39,386 nt of DNA from CAZUXE01 sp964624585 (lineage in GTDB: Bacteria > Hydrothermota > Tepidihabitantia > B3-TA06): NCBI GenBank assembly GCA_964624585.1, contig CAZUXE010000014.1, positions 1 to 39,386 of the forward strand. Direction: 5' to 3'. The translations under genes were made by a program, and so were the position numbers. The notes under the pieces were generated by a model. It saw only the letters and a program-made list of their open reading frames with translations. It was not told where the DNA came from and ran no database searches. Shown one piece after another: positions 1 through 8,308 of the stretch (its first letter is position 1; every line of letters begins with the position of its first letter).

Positions 1-153
1 CATAGATAAAACCATCCCAAGCTGGCCGATTAGCTAAGTAAGTCAACTTACTTCGTCAGGATTATATTGACCTCTTCATAGTTTTTGTAATAATTCAAAG
101 TATGTTGTTAAGTTTAAGAATAATACATCGCAACCTCCGGCGCGTCAGGCGTC

Positions 154-181
154 TTGACATAGGGAAAGATTGCGCTAAACT
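154..181 (+). promoter_or_regulatory. Promoter of the PorV-like gene, leaderless type
   Basis: A -35 box TTGACA (154-159), a 16-nt spacer and a -10 box TAAACT (176-181) are visible. The -10 box ends 3 nt before the first ATG (185) and 6 nt before the second (188). A start site about 7 nt downstream would fall on the 188 codon. No Shine-Dalgarno sequence lies between. An AAGTAAG/CTTACTT inverted repeat at 36-53 is further upstream and has no T-tract. Confidence 0.7.
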
Positions 182-187
182 CAGATG

Positions 188-1102
188 ATGAAACGTATAC
201 TACTTGCACTTCTTTTCATCACCGGAGCGGCAACTGCCCTACAGGTAGGTGAAACCGGATTGAACCATCTGCGAATTCAACCCGATGCACGCATTCAGGG
301 AATTGGCGGCGTATCGCTAGGATTAGCTGAAAATAGGCAATCCTTCTTCGCTAATCCTGCATCACTTGCCACAGACGGTGCATTTTTAAGCCTCTCCTAC
401 CTCCCCTACCCTACTGGTATTCATGCGGGCTCCATAATCTTTCAACCTCACCAGCAGAACAACAAATTTAGCTACTCAACCGGCGCCTTCTACATGAACT
501 CTGGCAAGATGCTTAAAACAGGACCTACAAATGAAAATTTGGGACAATTTTCATATCAGCTACTAGATATTGGAGGCAGCGCTGCATACAAATTAGCGGA
601 ACATATCTCAGCTGGAGCTAATCTGAAATTTCATATAGCCACAGCAGATACATCTATTCAATTAGCGCTTGCAGGCGACATGGGAGTTATGGTTAGCGAC
701 CTTCTGCCTGGCCTTGCCATGGGAATAACTCTTAAAAATGCCGCTTTCGAAATTAAACCCTTCGTGGAAAAGCGCTCCGCAATGCCTATAGGCATAGGCG
801 GCGGCCTAAGTTATTCAGGGATAGCGAATCTACTGCTAGGACTAGATATTATCAAACCACTGGACGCCCCATTGGTTGTTTGCGGAGGTATTGAATACCT
901 ACCGGTTGATATATTGGCCTTAAGACTAGGTTACTCCACCAAGGGTAATAACTTTAAGACAGGTGAAGGAAGCGACGTAATTGCCGGATTTTCCGCAGGA
1001 ATTGGAATTCAAAACCTTGCCGGAATATCATTAGACTATGCAGTAACTCCGGCGCTCAATTTGGGATTTTTTCACCGAATTTCAATTTCATACCTCTTTT
1101 AA
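188..1102 (+). CDS. PorV/UPF0164-family outer-membrane protein
   Basis: A 304-residue protein with a classic signal peptide (residues 1-18, Lys-Arg followed by a hydrophobic core ending Ala-Thr-Ala-Leu). The mature start, with the GxNHLRIQPDARIQGIGG and FFANPASLA segments, matches what I recognise as the UPF0164/PorV-PorQ family. Members are beta-barrels that work with the type IX secretion system or handle outer-membrane cargo. The protein alternates Gly-rich strands and ends in an aromatic residue (SYLF), as expected for a barrel. The start at 188 is chosen because the promoter would place transcription there; 185 gives one extra Met. It heads an operon with the YhaM-like gene 19 nt downstream. 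A T9SS-type cargo protein at 12065-13537 fits this role. Function beyond the family is inferred. Confidence 0.75.
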   Translation: MKRILLALLFITGAATALQVGETGLNHLRIQPDARIQGIGGVSLGLAENRQSFFANPASLATDGAFLSLSYLPYPTGIHAGSIIFQPHQQNNKFSYSTGAFYMNSGKMLKTGPTNENLGQFSYQLLDIGGSAAYKLAEHISAGANLKFHIATADTSIQLALAGDMGVMVSDLLPGLAMGITLKNAAFEIKPFVEKRSAMPIGIGGGLSYSGIANLLLGLDIIKPLDAPLVVCGGIEYLPVDILALRLGYSTKGNNFKTGEGSDVIAGFSAGIGIQNLAGISLDYAVTPALNLGFFHRISISYLF

Positions 1103-1121
1103 CTTTAAGGAAAGGGATAGT

Positions 1122-2063
1122 TTGAAAAAACAGTTCGTCAAAGACTTGCACGCTGACGATTTTGTCGATGACGTTTTCTACGTCGCTGATAAAGATTTGC
1201 GTAAAACCAGAGATGGAAATGACTATATGAGACTGTCGTTAAGGGATAAATCAGGCGCAATCACGGCAGTATTTTTTAATCCTGGCTCTGCTAAAAATAC
1301 ACCCAAGGGAAGCTATGTACGCATAACCGGAAGGGTATCTGACTACAAGGGACAAATTAATATCAAACTTGATGACTTGTGGCAGGAAAAAGAAGACGCT
1401 GTTGACTTCAAAGACTTCCTACCTGCAAGCGAACGCGATGTGGAACTCTGCTACAATACACTTCAAGAAACAGCCCGAAGTTTAAGAGAACCTTTAGCCG
1501 CTTTGCTCACGGCTTTTTTTGATAACTCCGCTTTTTCCAAACAGTTTAAGTTAGCTCCCGGAGGTATTGTTGTACATCATGGTTATTTAGGTGGCCTCTG
1601 CGTTCATACATACGATATGCTAGCTATAGCCTCAGACTTCTGCAAAAGAGACATTAACATTGACAAAGATTTGCTTTTTGCAGGCGTCCTACTCCACGAT
1701 ATAGGAAAAATCAGAGAATATCAATATACGCAAAATATAGACAACAGCGATGAAGGAAAGTTCCTTGGTCATATTATAATTGGCGTTAGAATGGTTGAAC
1801 GCGAAATTGAACGCATACCTAATTTTTCTGAAAAGCTGGCATGGAAAATTCATCATATGATTATATCACACCATGGAACCCGTGAATTCGGCTCACCTGT
1901 AGCACCCAAGTTCGCAGAAGCCCAAATTCTTCATCATATAGATAATATGGATGCAAAACGTGCTATCTATCAAGAAATGAAGCAACAAAATGACAAAGCT
2001 CAGCGATGGAGTGAGTACAACCCCTACCTGGGCCATGACGTATATTTTGAACAGGACAAGTGA
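1122..2063 (+). CDS. yhaM: YhaM-like 3'-5' exoribonuclease (OB fold plus HD domain)
   Basis: A 313-residue protein. An N-terminal OB-fold nucleic-acid binding domain (about residues 10-90, KTRDGNDYMRLSLRDKSG type) is followed by an HD phosphohydrolase domain. Likely metal ligands are His162 in CVHTYD, His192-Asp193 in LLHDIGK, and the later HH/SHHG and HHIDNMDAK motifs. This architecture and length match YhaM/CBF1 nucleases, which trim short RNA and single-stranded DNA from the 3' end in the cytoplasm. The start is TTG at 1122, with an AAGGAAAGGG purine stretch just upstream as ribosome binding site. It follows the PorV-like gene by 19 nt and overlaps rsmG by 4 nt, so it is probably cotranscribed with both. 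Confidence 0.85.
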   Translation: MKKQFVKDLHADDFVDDVFYVADKDLRKTRDGNDYMRLSLRDKSGAITAVFFNPGSAKNTPKGSYVRITGRVSDYKGQINIKLDDLWQEKEDAVDFKDFLPASERDVELCYNTLQETARSLREPLAALLTAFFDNSAFSKQFKLAPGGIVVHHGYLGGLCVHTYDMLAIASDFCKRDINIDKDLLFAGVLLHDIGKIREYQYTQNIDNSDEGKFLGHIIIGVRMVEREIERIPNFSEKLAWKIHHMIISHHGTREFGSPVAPKFAEAQILHHIDNMDAKRAIYQEMKQQNDKAQRWSEYNPYLGHDVYFEQDK

Positions 2064-2689
2064 AATCTAAAATCAAGACATTTCTTGCAAACAGAGGCCT
2101 TGAACTCTCAAAAGAACAATTGCAAAAGCTTCAGGAATATAAAAATTTGCTCTATAAAGTTTCAGGAAGACTAAACCTCTTATCAGCGAAAGATAGAGAA
2201 CGGATTGAAGACCTACATTTCTCCGATTCATTAGCTGCGGCAACTATGATTAGTAAAGCTGCCAGTGTAGCTGACTGGGGTTCAGGAGGCGGACTTCCCG
2301 GAATTCCACTAAGCATAGCAAGACCTGATATCCAAATGACGCTTGTGGAATCAAGAACAAACAAAGCAGGTTTTCTAATGAGGGCAAAAAGAGAGTTGAA
2401 CCTCACCAACATTAGGGTGTTCGCAGGTAGAGGCGAAGATATACAAAACACCTACGATTTAATTACAGTAAGAGCTGTTGGCAAGCTTTCGAAATTAATT
2501 CCCATAATATTGAACAAATTATCTGAAAATGGTCAAATTCTCTGCTACAAAGGGCCAGGGCTAGAAAAAGAACTTATTGAAGCCGATGGGATTTTGAAAG
2601 AATTGCAAATTTCATTTACAGAAGACAAAGTAACCCTTCCGCAAGGCGAAAGCAGAAGATATTTATTATTGCAAAAAACTACGGTTTAA
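2060..2689 (+). CDS. rsmG: 16S rRNA (guanine-N7)-methyltransferase RsmG (GidB)
   Basis: A 209-residue Rossmann methyltransferase that methylates N7 of G527 (E. coli numbering) in 16S rRNA. The SAM-binding motif VADWGSGGGLPGIPLSI (about residues 70-86) and the following LVESRTNKAGFLMRA segment are typical of RsmG. The length is normal for the family. The start codon is GTG, overlapping the yhaM stop as GTGA, with AGGA a few bases upstream inside yhaM. It is the last gene of the operon and is followed by a strong bidirectional terminator at 2711-2754. Confidence 0.93.
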   Translation: MKSKIKTFLANRGLELSKEQLQKLQEYKNLLYKVSGRLNLLSAKDRERIEDLHFSDSLAAATMISKAASVADWGSGGGLPGIPLSIARPDIQMTLVESRTNKAGFLMRAKRELNLTNIRVFAGRGEDIQNTYDLITVRAVGKLSKLIPIILNKLSENGQILCYKGPGLEKELIEADGILKELQISFTEDKVTLPQGESRRYLLLQKTTV

Positions 2690-2710
2690 GGGTCAACAAA
2701 AGAATAAGAA

Positions 2711-2754
2711 GATATAAAAAAAGAGGCTGTATATACAGCCTCTTTTTTTATATC
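2711..2754. terminator. Bidirectional Rho-independent terminator (44-bp perfect palindrome)
   Basis: Both 22-nt halves are exact reverse complements: GATATA, seven A, GAGGCTGTAT and its mirror image. The GC part (GAGGCTGT/ACAGCCTC) flanked by A- and T-tracts can act as a terminator in both directions. It separates the convergent rsmG and PASTA genes. Confidence 0.93.
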
Positions 2755-2763
2755 AAATTTTAT

Positions 2764-3465
2764 TTAATCAAGAACACTTGCAATGTAGACTGTAACCTCT
2801 GTTCCAAGAGGAACAACACTACCAGCTTTTGGGGTCTGATAGTAAAGGGTACCTTCATAATACTCAGTGCTTACACGCCATACGAATTTAGGACTAAGAC
2901 CTACAGCCTTGAGCTTTTTCTCCGCATTACGTTTAGACATACGAATAACCTTGGGCACAACTACTGTTTTAACAGGTTCTGCACCCATACTGACCTTAAC
3001 ATTGACGTATGAATCTTTGGCAACCTTTGTTCCTGGGGCAGGATCAAGGGAAATAACCATATCTTTAGCAACGTTATTGTCATAGACGAACTCTACATTG
3101 GAGTAAAGCCCTATCTCGGCCAACTTGCGAAGCGTTTCATTCAGATTAACATTTACCATGCGAGGGACTTCAACCTTGCCGGAGCCAATGGAGACCCATA
3201 TTTTTACAGTAGAACCTCTTTTGACATCGGAAAGCGCCAAAGGATCCTGCTTGGCAATAAGGTCTTTTCCAACTTCATCAGACTCAATTTTGTCAACGAC
3301 ATAGATTAAAAGGCCTCTTTTCTCCAAAGAAACTTTTGCGTTCTCTATGGTGGATTTAGTGAGATCGGGAACCTCAACGGTGCGGCTTAGCAAATCACAT
3401 CCGGTGAAAGCCATTGCTGCAACCATAAGAATAAGTAATGCACCGATCGTACTCTTCTTCATCAT
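2764..3465 (-). CDS. PASTA-domain lipoprotein
   Basis: A 233-residue protein. The N-terminal signal peptide ends in a lipobox (AFTGC, lipidated Cys23), so it is probably anchored in a membrane facing the periplasm. Three PASTA repeats follow at about residues 30-94, 98-161 and 168-231, each with the VPxxxxxxxxxAxxxLxxxGL start and a VxVxxS-type end. PASTA domains in other proteins bind peptidoglycan or muropeptides, usually as the outer part of Ser/Thr kinases or PBPs; here neither catalytic domain is attached. The gene is monocistronic, with its own promoter and an AAGGAGG Shine-Dalgarno before ATGATG. The ligand is inferred from the domain only. Confidence 0.88.
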   Translation of the reverse strand: MMKKSTIGALLILMVAAMAFTGCDLLSRTVEVPDLTKSTIENAKVSLEKRGLLIYVVDKIESDEVGKDLIAKQDPLALSDVKRGSTVKIWVSIGSGKVEVPRMVNVNLNETLRKLAEIGLYSNVEFVYDNNVAKDMVISLDPAPGTKVAKDSYVNVKVSMGAEPVKTVVVPKVIRMSKRNAEKKLKAVGLSPKFVWRVSTEYYEGTLYYQTPKAGSVVPLGTEVTVYIASVLD

Positions 3466-3516
3466 TAATTCCTCCTTGAGTTACCTTAACATGCTAACAC
3501 AATATTTGTATTAAAG

Positions 3517-3545
3517 ATTTTACTTCATTTATCCTTAAATGTCAA
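3517..3545 (-). promoter_or_regulatory. Promoter of the PASTA lipoprotein, with SD-containing leader
   Basis: On the minus strand, TTGACA (3545-3540), a 17-nt spacer and TAAAAT (3522-3517). The predicted leader is about 45 nt and carries CTCAAGGAGG just before the start codon. This is one of the few leadered promoters in the window. Confidence 0.8.
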
Positions 3546-3660
3546 GGGGTTAGCTCTTAATTAATAATTATTCGACTATTCGCCAGTTACGCTTACGCAC
3601 TCTTAGTAGTAGAAACAAAGATACTATTTTGATGTAGAGATATATCTTATTGAAAACAAC

Positions 3661-4656
3661 TTAAACATATTCAAGCATGGCATCAAGGGATTTTCTGGCC
3701 TTTTGAGCAATTGAGGCATCAACTTCAACCTTGTATCTATTCAATTGAAGCGCATAAAACACATCTTGCAGACGAATTTTTTTCATATTTGCACAAACCT
3801 TGGGAACACCCAGGGAATAGAATTCCTTATCTGGATTCTCCCTTTGTAAGCGATGAATTAAACCCTCTTCTGTTCCAACAATAAATTGTCTGTACGGGGC
3901 TTTGCTTGCAAGCTTAACCATACCTCCGGTAGAAGCTACCTCATCTGCCAGGTCAACAATTTCGGAATCGGCTTCAGGATGAACCATAAGAAGCGCATCT
4001 GGATATTTCTTACGCACCGCATATACTTCCGCAAGCTTAAAACGTCGATGTACTACACAGAAACCTGCCCAAGGAATAATTTTCTTTGAAGTACTCTTCT
4101 GTACATACGACGCAAGATTCCCGTCAGGAACAAAAATAATTTCCTCAGCGTCTATACCTTCAACCACCTTAAGGGCATTGGAAGATGTGCAGCATACGTC
4201 AACTTCAGCCTTAACATCAGCATTAGTATTCACATAAGCCACAACCTTAGCCTTCGGATACCTGGCTTTCATTTCACGTAGACCTTCAACATCCACCATA
4301 TCAGCCATAGGACATCCGGCATCAGGACGAGGGTGTAAAATTGTTTTTTCAGGAGCAATAATCTTCGCTGTTTCAGCCATAAACTTAACGCCGCAAAATA
4401 CTATAGTTGAGTTAGGCACCTGCGCTGATTCTCTGGCAAGGCCAAGGGAATCACCGAGAATATCGGCAAGTACCTGAATTTCAGGAATTTGATAATTATG
4501 AGCCAAAATCAAGGCGTTTTTTTCTCTAGCCAATCTACGAATTTCAGCAGACATCTCTTCTGTAGTCATGTTACCATCCGTTGAAGACGTTTTAACCACA
4601 ATCTCTGCCGAGTGTTCAGCTATTGGATTTTCGTCAGGTTTCTTTGCATCAGACAT
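3661..4656 (-). CDS. nadA: Quinolinate synthase NadA
   Basis: A 331-residue enzyme that condenses iminoaspartate with dihydroxyacetone phosphate to give quinolinate for NAD synthesis, using a [4Fe-4S] cluster. The three expected cluster cysteines are visible: Cys88 (VFCGVKFMAETAK), Cys200 (GFCVVH) and Cys288 (PKVCANMKKI). LAHNYQIPEIQ and CCTSSNA are further family motifs. About 25 residues at the N-terminus (PDENPIAEHSAEIVVKTSS) form a non-conserved extension. The ATG at 4656 is chosen over an upstream in-frame TTG because the -10 box ends 5 nt before it. The partner nadC is at 24361-25212; no nadB is seen in the window. Confidence 0.95.
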   Translation of the reverse strand: MSDAKKPDENPIAEHSAEIVVKTSSTDGNMTTEEMSAEIRRLAREKNALILAHNYQIPEIQVLADILGDSLGLARESAQVPNSTIVFCGVKFMAETAKIIAPEKTILHPRPDAGCPMADMVDVEGLREMKARYPKAKVVAYVNTNADVKAEVDVCCTSSNALKVVEGIDAEEIIFVPDGNLASYVQKSTSKKIIPWAGFCVVHRRFKLAEVYAVRKKYPDALLMVHPEADSEIVDLADEVASTGGMVKLASKAPYRQFIVGTEEGLIHRLQRENPDKEFYSLGVPKVCANMKKIRLQDVFYALQLNRYKVEVDASIAQKARKSLDAMLEYV

Positions 4657-4661
4657 AGGCA

Positions 4662-4689
4662 ACTATATAGGCTGAAAAGAAATTGTCAA
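4662..4689 (-). promoter_or_regulatory. nadA promoter, leaderless type
   Basis: On the minus strand, TTGACA (4689-4684), a 16-nt spacer and TATAGT (4667-4662). Five bases separate the -10 box from the ATG at 4656, so transcription should begin at or next to the start codon. Confidence 0.8.
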
Positions 4690-5052
4690 CATCTGCATCT
4701 GTAGGTAAATTTTAAGAAAAGCGGCACTGATGTTGTTGATATTTCATAGGGATGCCAAGACAGGTATATGCGCTTTTTATTCAGACAGGGGGTGAGGATA
4801 ACTGATACCTTTCTTAATCTTCGCAAACCTAAGTTTTCTTCAAGATCAAGATAGCGCCTAAAGGAAAGCCTGCGCTGAATGTTTCCTATTCTAATTTTAA
4901 GACAATGCCAGATTTCTAAAACCAAACAGAGATAGCTGTTAGAGCTACGAACCTCAAAGTTTCTCTCGCTTGTGAATTGTAGCATATTTTTGCTAAACTT
5001 CTCAGTAGTATGAGCTTAAATTAAGCTACTCTCTTGATTCAACACCCAATTC
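4690..5052. other. Intergenic region with no recognisable feature
   Basis: About 360 bp between the divergent nadA and 5117 promoters. A 99-codon open frame on the minus strand (4985-4686) runs into the nadA promoter. It has no Shine-Dalgarno, no promoter of the local type and no recognisable protein features, so I do not call it a gene. I see no terminator or clear RNA structure. Confidence 0.4.
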
Positions 5053-5080
5053 TTGACAATACGAACAGGCTGTGTAAATT
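5053..5080 (+). promoter_or_regulatory. Promoter of the hypothetical gene at 5117, leadered type
   Basis: TTGACA (5053-5058), 16-nt spacer, TAAATT (5075-5080). Immediately after the -10 box lies an inverted repeat ATCCTA-ATTC-TAGGAT (5081-5096), at the predicted transcription start. It could form a 5' hairpin in the mRNA or be an operator. A GGAGG Shine-Dalgarno precedes the GTG start. Confidence 0.75.
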
Positions 5081-5116
5081 ATCCTAATTCTAGGATGGAA
5101 TCACACTGGAGGTTCG

Positions 5117-5722
5117 GTGACTAATTTACAAGAAATTGAAAACTTCCTTAAAAAAGAATATCTACCCATAATGCAAAACATGATGGGGCTAAAACCGCAT
5201 CAGGCAAAAAAAACCTTCAAAGAACTTTGGATAAGTGTTAAAAACAATGCTGAAAAAGAAGGTACCCTAGACTTTCCCGCAATGATGGGTAACACCTTGC
5301 TTGAAAAGGAAAACTCTGATACCGAATTAAAAAAAGCCTTTGCCAAGATACGCAATCACGGCGTCCGTGACGATGATATCAGATGGTGGTGGAATATGCA
5401 CGATTTGCAGAGACGAATGATGCGTAAGCTTGATGAAGTCTTCATATATAGCCTGTTTTTGAATTTTACCAAGAATGAAGGCCTAAGCGATAATGAAGCA
5501 AACCTTAAGATTCGTAAGATTCGCCCCCTATTCGGTGATCCCGATGATTTAAGATTCGGCAAACCAGCAGACCGCCCCCTACCTGATGAACTGAGAAAAC
5601 GGGTAAACGATTATATTATTCAACGTGGCAACAAAGACCCTGAAGGTCTGAAACAAGATGTTGCAGCCTGCTCATCCTTTAACGCATTTATAAGAAAATT
5701 AATCCGGGCAGGAAACTTGTAA
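5117..5722 (+). CDS. Conserved-looking hypothetical protein, function unknown
   Basis: A 201-residue soluble protein that I do not recognise. It starts at GTG 5117 with GGAGG four bases upstream, under its own promoter. It is rich in charged residues and predicted helices, with no signal peptide or membrane segment. Distinctive stretches are a Trp cluster (DDDIRWWWNMHDLQRRMMRKLDE, about residues 85-107) and a basic segment followed by LFGDPDDLRFGKPADRPLPDEL (about 139-160). Codon use resembles its neighbours and the promoter and SD are good, so it is very likely a real gene. It is monocistronic; the neighbours do not hint at a role. Confidence 0.7.
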   Translation: MTNLQEIENFLKKEYLPIMQNMMGLKPHQAKKTFKELWISVKNNAEKEGTLDFPAMMGNTLLEKENSDTELKKAFAKIRNHGVRDDDIRWWWNMHDLQRRMMRKLDEVFIYSLFLNFTKNEGLSDNEANLKIRKIRPLFGDPDDLRFGKPADRPLPDELRKRVNDYIIQRGNKDPEGLKQDVAACSSFNAFIRKLIRAGNL

Positions 5723-5879
5723 GCAACATTCCCTAATTCTTGCAAAAATGGTTCAACAACTTTACATTTATAAGCATCAGCGCCTATTTCCAACAAAAGC
5801 GCTATCAATTAATGAATATCTGCAATTTCCAGACGTTATTGCTGGCTAAATCGTCTGCCAATTCACCTCAAAACAGGTA
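5723..5879. other. Intergenic, nothing recognised
   Basis: Spacer between the hypothetical gene and the TPR-gene promoter. There is no clear terminator. An imperfect AGCGC/GCGCT pair (about 5780-5805) has a long loop and no T-tract. Confidence 0.3.
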
Positions 5880-5907
5880 TTGACAATTGTCCATGCGGCA
5901 ATAAACT
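5880..5907 (+). promoter_or_regulatory. Promoter of the TPR/binding-protein operon, leadered type
   Basis: TTGACA (5880-5885), 16-nt spacer, TAAACT (5902-5907). The predicted leader is about 27 nt and contains TTGGAGG, six bases before the ATG at 5941. Confidence 0.8.
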
Positions 5908-5940
5908 ATCTGCAAAGATAGCCAAAGTTTTGGAGGCAAA

Positions 5941-7284
5941 ATGAAACGTATTATTGGTCTTATAGGGATTGGAATGTCCATCCTTTTTGCCGGGGTAAGC
6001 AAAAGCCCTCAGGTAGAAGGCGGTAAAATACATTACCGCGATCAGAGATTTGAAAAAGCCGACAAGCTATTTCTTGAATCCATTAAGAATGGCTTAGCGA
6101 TAACCGAAGCTACAATGTGGCACGCTAAAGCCAGCGTAAGGCTCGAAAAAACAGTTGAAGCGGCACGCGCTTTTCACAATGTTTTGGAAAACGAGGAAGG
6201 GTTGAAACTGATAAAATCAGATAATGAAACAGTCAACCTGGCTTTAATTGCTTTTGAATACGGCGCAATTACATTAATGAATCCCTCCGACGATTATCTA
6301 AAGGAATACCTAAATACTCTGGATAAAGTGGACGACACAACAGCAATAATAAAGGCCTATTTTGATGCAGCCCCCGATACAATAACTATGTTCCTTAAAG
6401 ATGGTATCAAAGTAGACCCAACTCGCGAACAAAGTTATGTTTTATTAGGCCGCCATTATATCAGTCATAATAAGTTTGACAAGGCATCCCAGCTTGTTGA
6501 CAATTTGGCAAAAGTGAACCCCGATGCACCCGATGTTAGCTATTTGAAAGGACGCATTTTTCTAGGTAAAAAATCCTACGACTCTGCTGCAACATACCTT
6601 CTTGACGCAATTAAAGGTTTCAGCTCACAACTCTCGAAATTAAACGAAAAAACCGCTGCAACCTTAAATGAGGCAAGCGGTCTTAATTTGGAACCAGCCG
6701 ATATTGATAAAATGATTTCTGCAATTCATGATTTGGAAGCTTCTAAAAAAGAAGTAAGCGCCGAAGATAAAATTGAACTACTGAAAACAAAATACAATTT
6801 AAGCGATCCCAACGCCAGGTATATCCTTAGGCAATTTTCCAGTTTTACCGGCAAAAAGCGCCAACTTGCCGAAGCCTACGATTATTTGGGACAGTGTTAT
6901 TTTTCCCAATCAAAGTATGCCGAAGCCGACTCTGCGTTCACTAAGGTTATTGAAGCAGACCAAAACAAATTCGCCGCATATTTCTATAAAGGTTTATCGC
7001 TTTACTACATGAAAAGCTACGAAAAATCTATTGCCCCCCTAATTAAATTCACCAACAAAATTGCAAATAACTACCATGCAGAACTATTTCTCGGCCTAGC
7101 ATACCTAAAAATGGATAAGCCTCAACCTGATAAAGCTGAGCAAGCTCTCCTGAAAGCCAAAGATATTAAGGAAACTGCTGATGTTTACCGCGCTTTAGCC
7201 TCAGCCTGCAGAGAACAAGGTAAAAACAGAAATAAGGATGTTCAAAAATATATTAAAAAAGCTATGGAATTAGAAAAGAAATAG
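5941..7284 (+). CDS. Exported tetratricopeptide-repeat protein
   Basis: A 447-residue protein with an N-terminal signal peptide (residues 1-18) that predicts export to the periplasm. The rest is alpha-helical with several TPR units. The clearest are near residues 29-60 (KIHYRDQRFEKADKLFLESIKNG), 165-220 (YVLLGRHYISHNKFDKASQLVDNLAKVNPDAPDVSYLKGRIF) and 313-375 (AYDYLGQCYFSQSKYAEADSAFTKVIEADQNKFAAYFYKGLSLYYMKSYEKSI). TPR units mediate protein-protein contact. A strong SD (TTGGAGG) supports the start. It is followed after 20 nt by a membrane-anchored binding-protein-like gene, so the two may act together at the cell envelope. The specific partner is unknown. Confidence 0.8.
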   Translation: MKRIIGLIGIGMSILFAGVSKSPQVEGGKIHYRDQRFEKADKLFLESIKNGLAITEATMWHAKASVRLEKTVEAARAFHNVLENEEGLKLIKSDNETVNLALIAFEYGAITLMNPSDDYLKEYLNTLDKVDDTTAIIKAYFDAAPDTITMFLKDGIKVDPTREQSYVLLGRHYISHNKFDKASQLVDNLAKVNPDAPDVSYLKGRIFLGKKSYDSAATYLLDAIKGFSSQLSKLNEKTAATLNEASGLNLEPADIDKMISAIHDLEASKKEVSAEDKIELLKTKYNLSDPNARYILRQFSSFTGKKRQLAEAYDYLGQCYFSQSKYAEADSAFTKVIEADQNKFAAYFYKGLSLYYMKSYEKSIAPLIKFTNKIANNYHAELFLGLAYLKMDKPQPDKAEQALLKAKDIKETADVYRALASACREQGKNRNKDVQKYIKKAMELEKK

Positions 7285-7304
7285 TCCCAGTAAGGAGGAA
7301 ATTG

Positions 7305-8297
7305 ATGAAACATATTCTAACAGCAATAATTATAGTACTCTTAGGAATTCTAGGTGCAATAATAATTGTACCTATGGTAAGAGAATCCAGGCCGTCTGAG
7401 GTAACCATTGCAGTTGAACCAACTGTATCATCAACACCTATTTTCTACGGCTATCACAAAGGGGTATTTGACAAGCCTGAGGTTAAAATTAAGGCTCAGA
7501 TAAAAAAGGTTGAGAACCCCGATGAATCAATCAAGGGACTTAAATCGGGAGAGTTTCAATTCGCTTTACTGCCTTGGACTGAAGCTTTGAAATGGATGAG
7601 CGAACATCCTGAAGACACATTACTGTGCTTCTTTTCAGTGGAATATCGAATGGAAATGCCACAGGAAGGTCTCTTTCCCAAAAAAGGTGTAACTTTCAAA
7701 GTTATAGCCGATTTAAAAGGTAAAACCATAGGAGTTACAGCAAACGATCTCACTGCCATCAAGGCTATGCTATACTCTGCGGAAATTCCTGAAGAAGAGG
7801 TTACCTTAAAGGTTTATCCATCGGATAAAGTCTACTCCGCATTAGTCAATGGCGAAGTTGATTACGCCCACCTTACAGAACCCTACTATACATTAGCTAA
7901 AACAAACTTCGGCGAACCTATATCTGAAAAAGGCCTTCTACCCTTCTGGGTCAACTTCCCCTATGAAGCGTCAGGTCTATTCACCACACGCAAAATTATT
8001 GAAGAAAATCAACTAGCGCTAAAACGAATGAATATGGCTATGCAGTTTACTTTTCTAGATTTTAAGAGGACTGAAAATAGAGACTCTGCCCGCGTCCTTA
8101 TTGCCAACGAATTTACTATAAAAGACACTCAGATTATTGAACGTATCAACCTTCCCGAGTTAGAGCGAAGCCAAGATATGCAAAAAGATGCTATTCAACT
8201 ATTGGCCGATAAGTTAGAGATTTATGGAGCAATATCTAAAGGGTTAAACCTTGAAGAGCTGAAAGTCTTCGTCCCTTATGATGAATTGCGTTTTTAG
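7305..8297 (+). CDS. Membrane-anchored periplasmic-binding-like protein (NMT1/SsuA type)
   Basis: A 330-residue protein with one N-terminal hydrophobic segment (residues 4-24) without a lipobox, so it is probably an uncleaved anchor. The rest resembles type 2 periplasmic binding folds of the NMT1/THI5/SsuA group: VTIAVEPTVSSTPIFYGYHKGVF, then LKSGEFQFALLPWTEAL, then DLKGKTIGVTANDLTAIKAML and VNGEVDYAHLTEPY. These proteins normally deliver small molecules to ABC importers, but no permease or ATPase gene lies nearby. It may act as a sensor or partner of the TPR protein. ATG 7305 is chosen over TTG 7302 because AAGGAGG is six bases upstream. Confidence 0.7.
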   Translation: MKHILTAIIIVLLGILGAIIIVPMVRESRPSEVTIAVEPTVSSTPIFYGYHKGVFDKPEVKIKAQIKKVENPDESIKGLKSGEFQFALLPWTEALKWMSEHPEDTLLCFFSVEYRMEMPQEGLFPKKGVTFKVIADLKGKTIGVTANDLTAIKAMLYSAEIPEEEVTLKVYPSDKVYSALVNGEVDYAHLTEPYYTLAKTNFGEPISEKGLLPFWVNFPYEASGLFTTRKIIEENQLALKRMNMAMQFTFLDFKRTENRDSARVLIANEFTIKDTQIIERINLPELERSQDMQKDAIQLLADKLEIYGAISKGLNLEELKVFVPYDELRF

Positions 8298-8308
8298 AAA
8301 ATGATAAT

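Noticed and set aside
36..53. AAGTAAG-TCAA-CTTACTT inverted repeat at the window start as a terminator
   Set aside because: It is AT-rich with no T-tract on either side, and the upstream gene is outside the window.
4686..4985. A 99-codon open frame on the minus strand upstream of nadA
   Set aside because: It has no SD, no promoter of the local type, no recognisable protein features, and runs into the nadA promoter.
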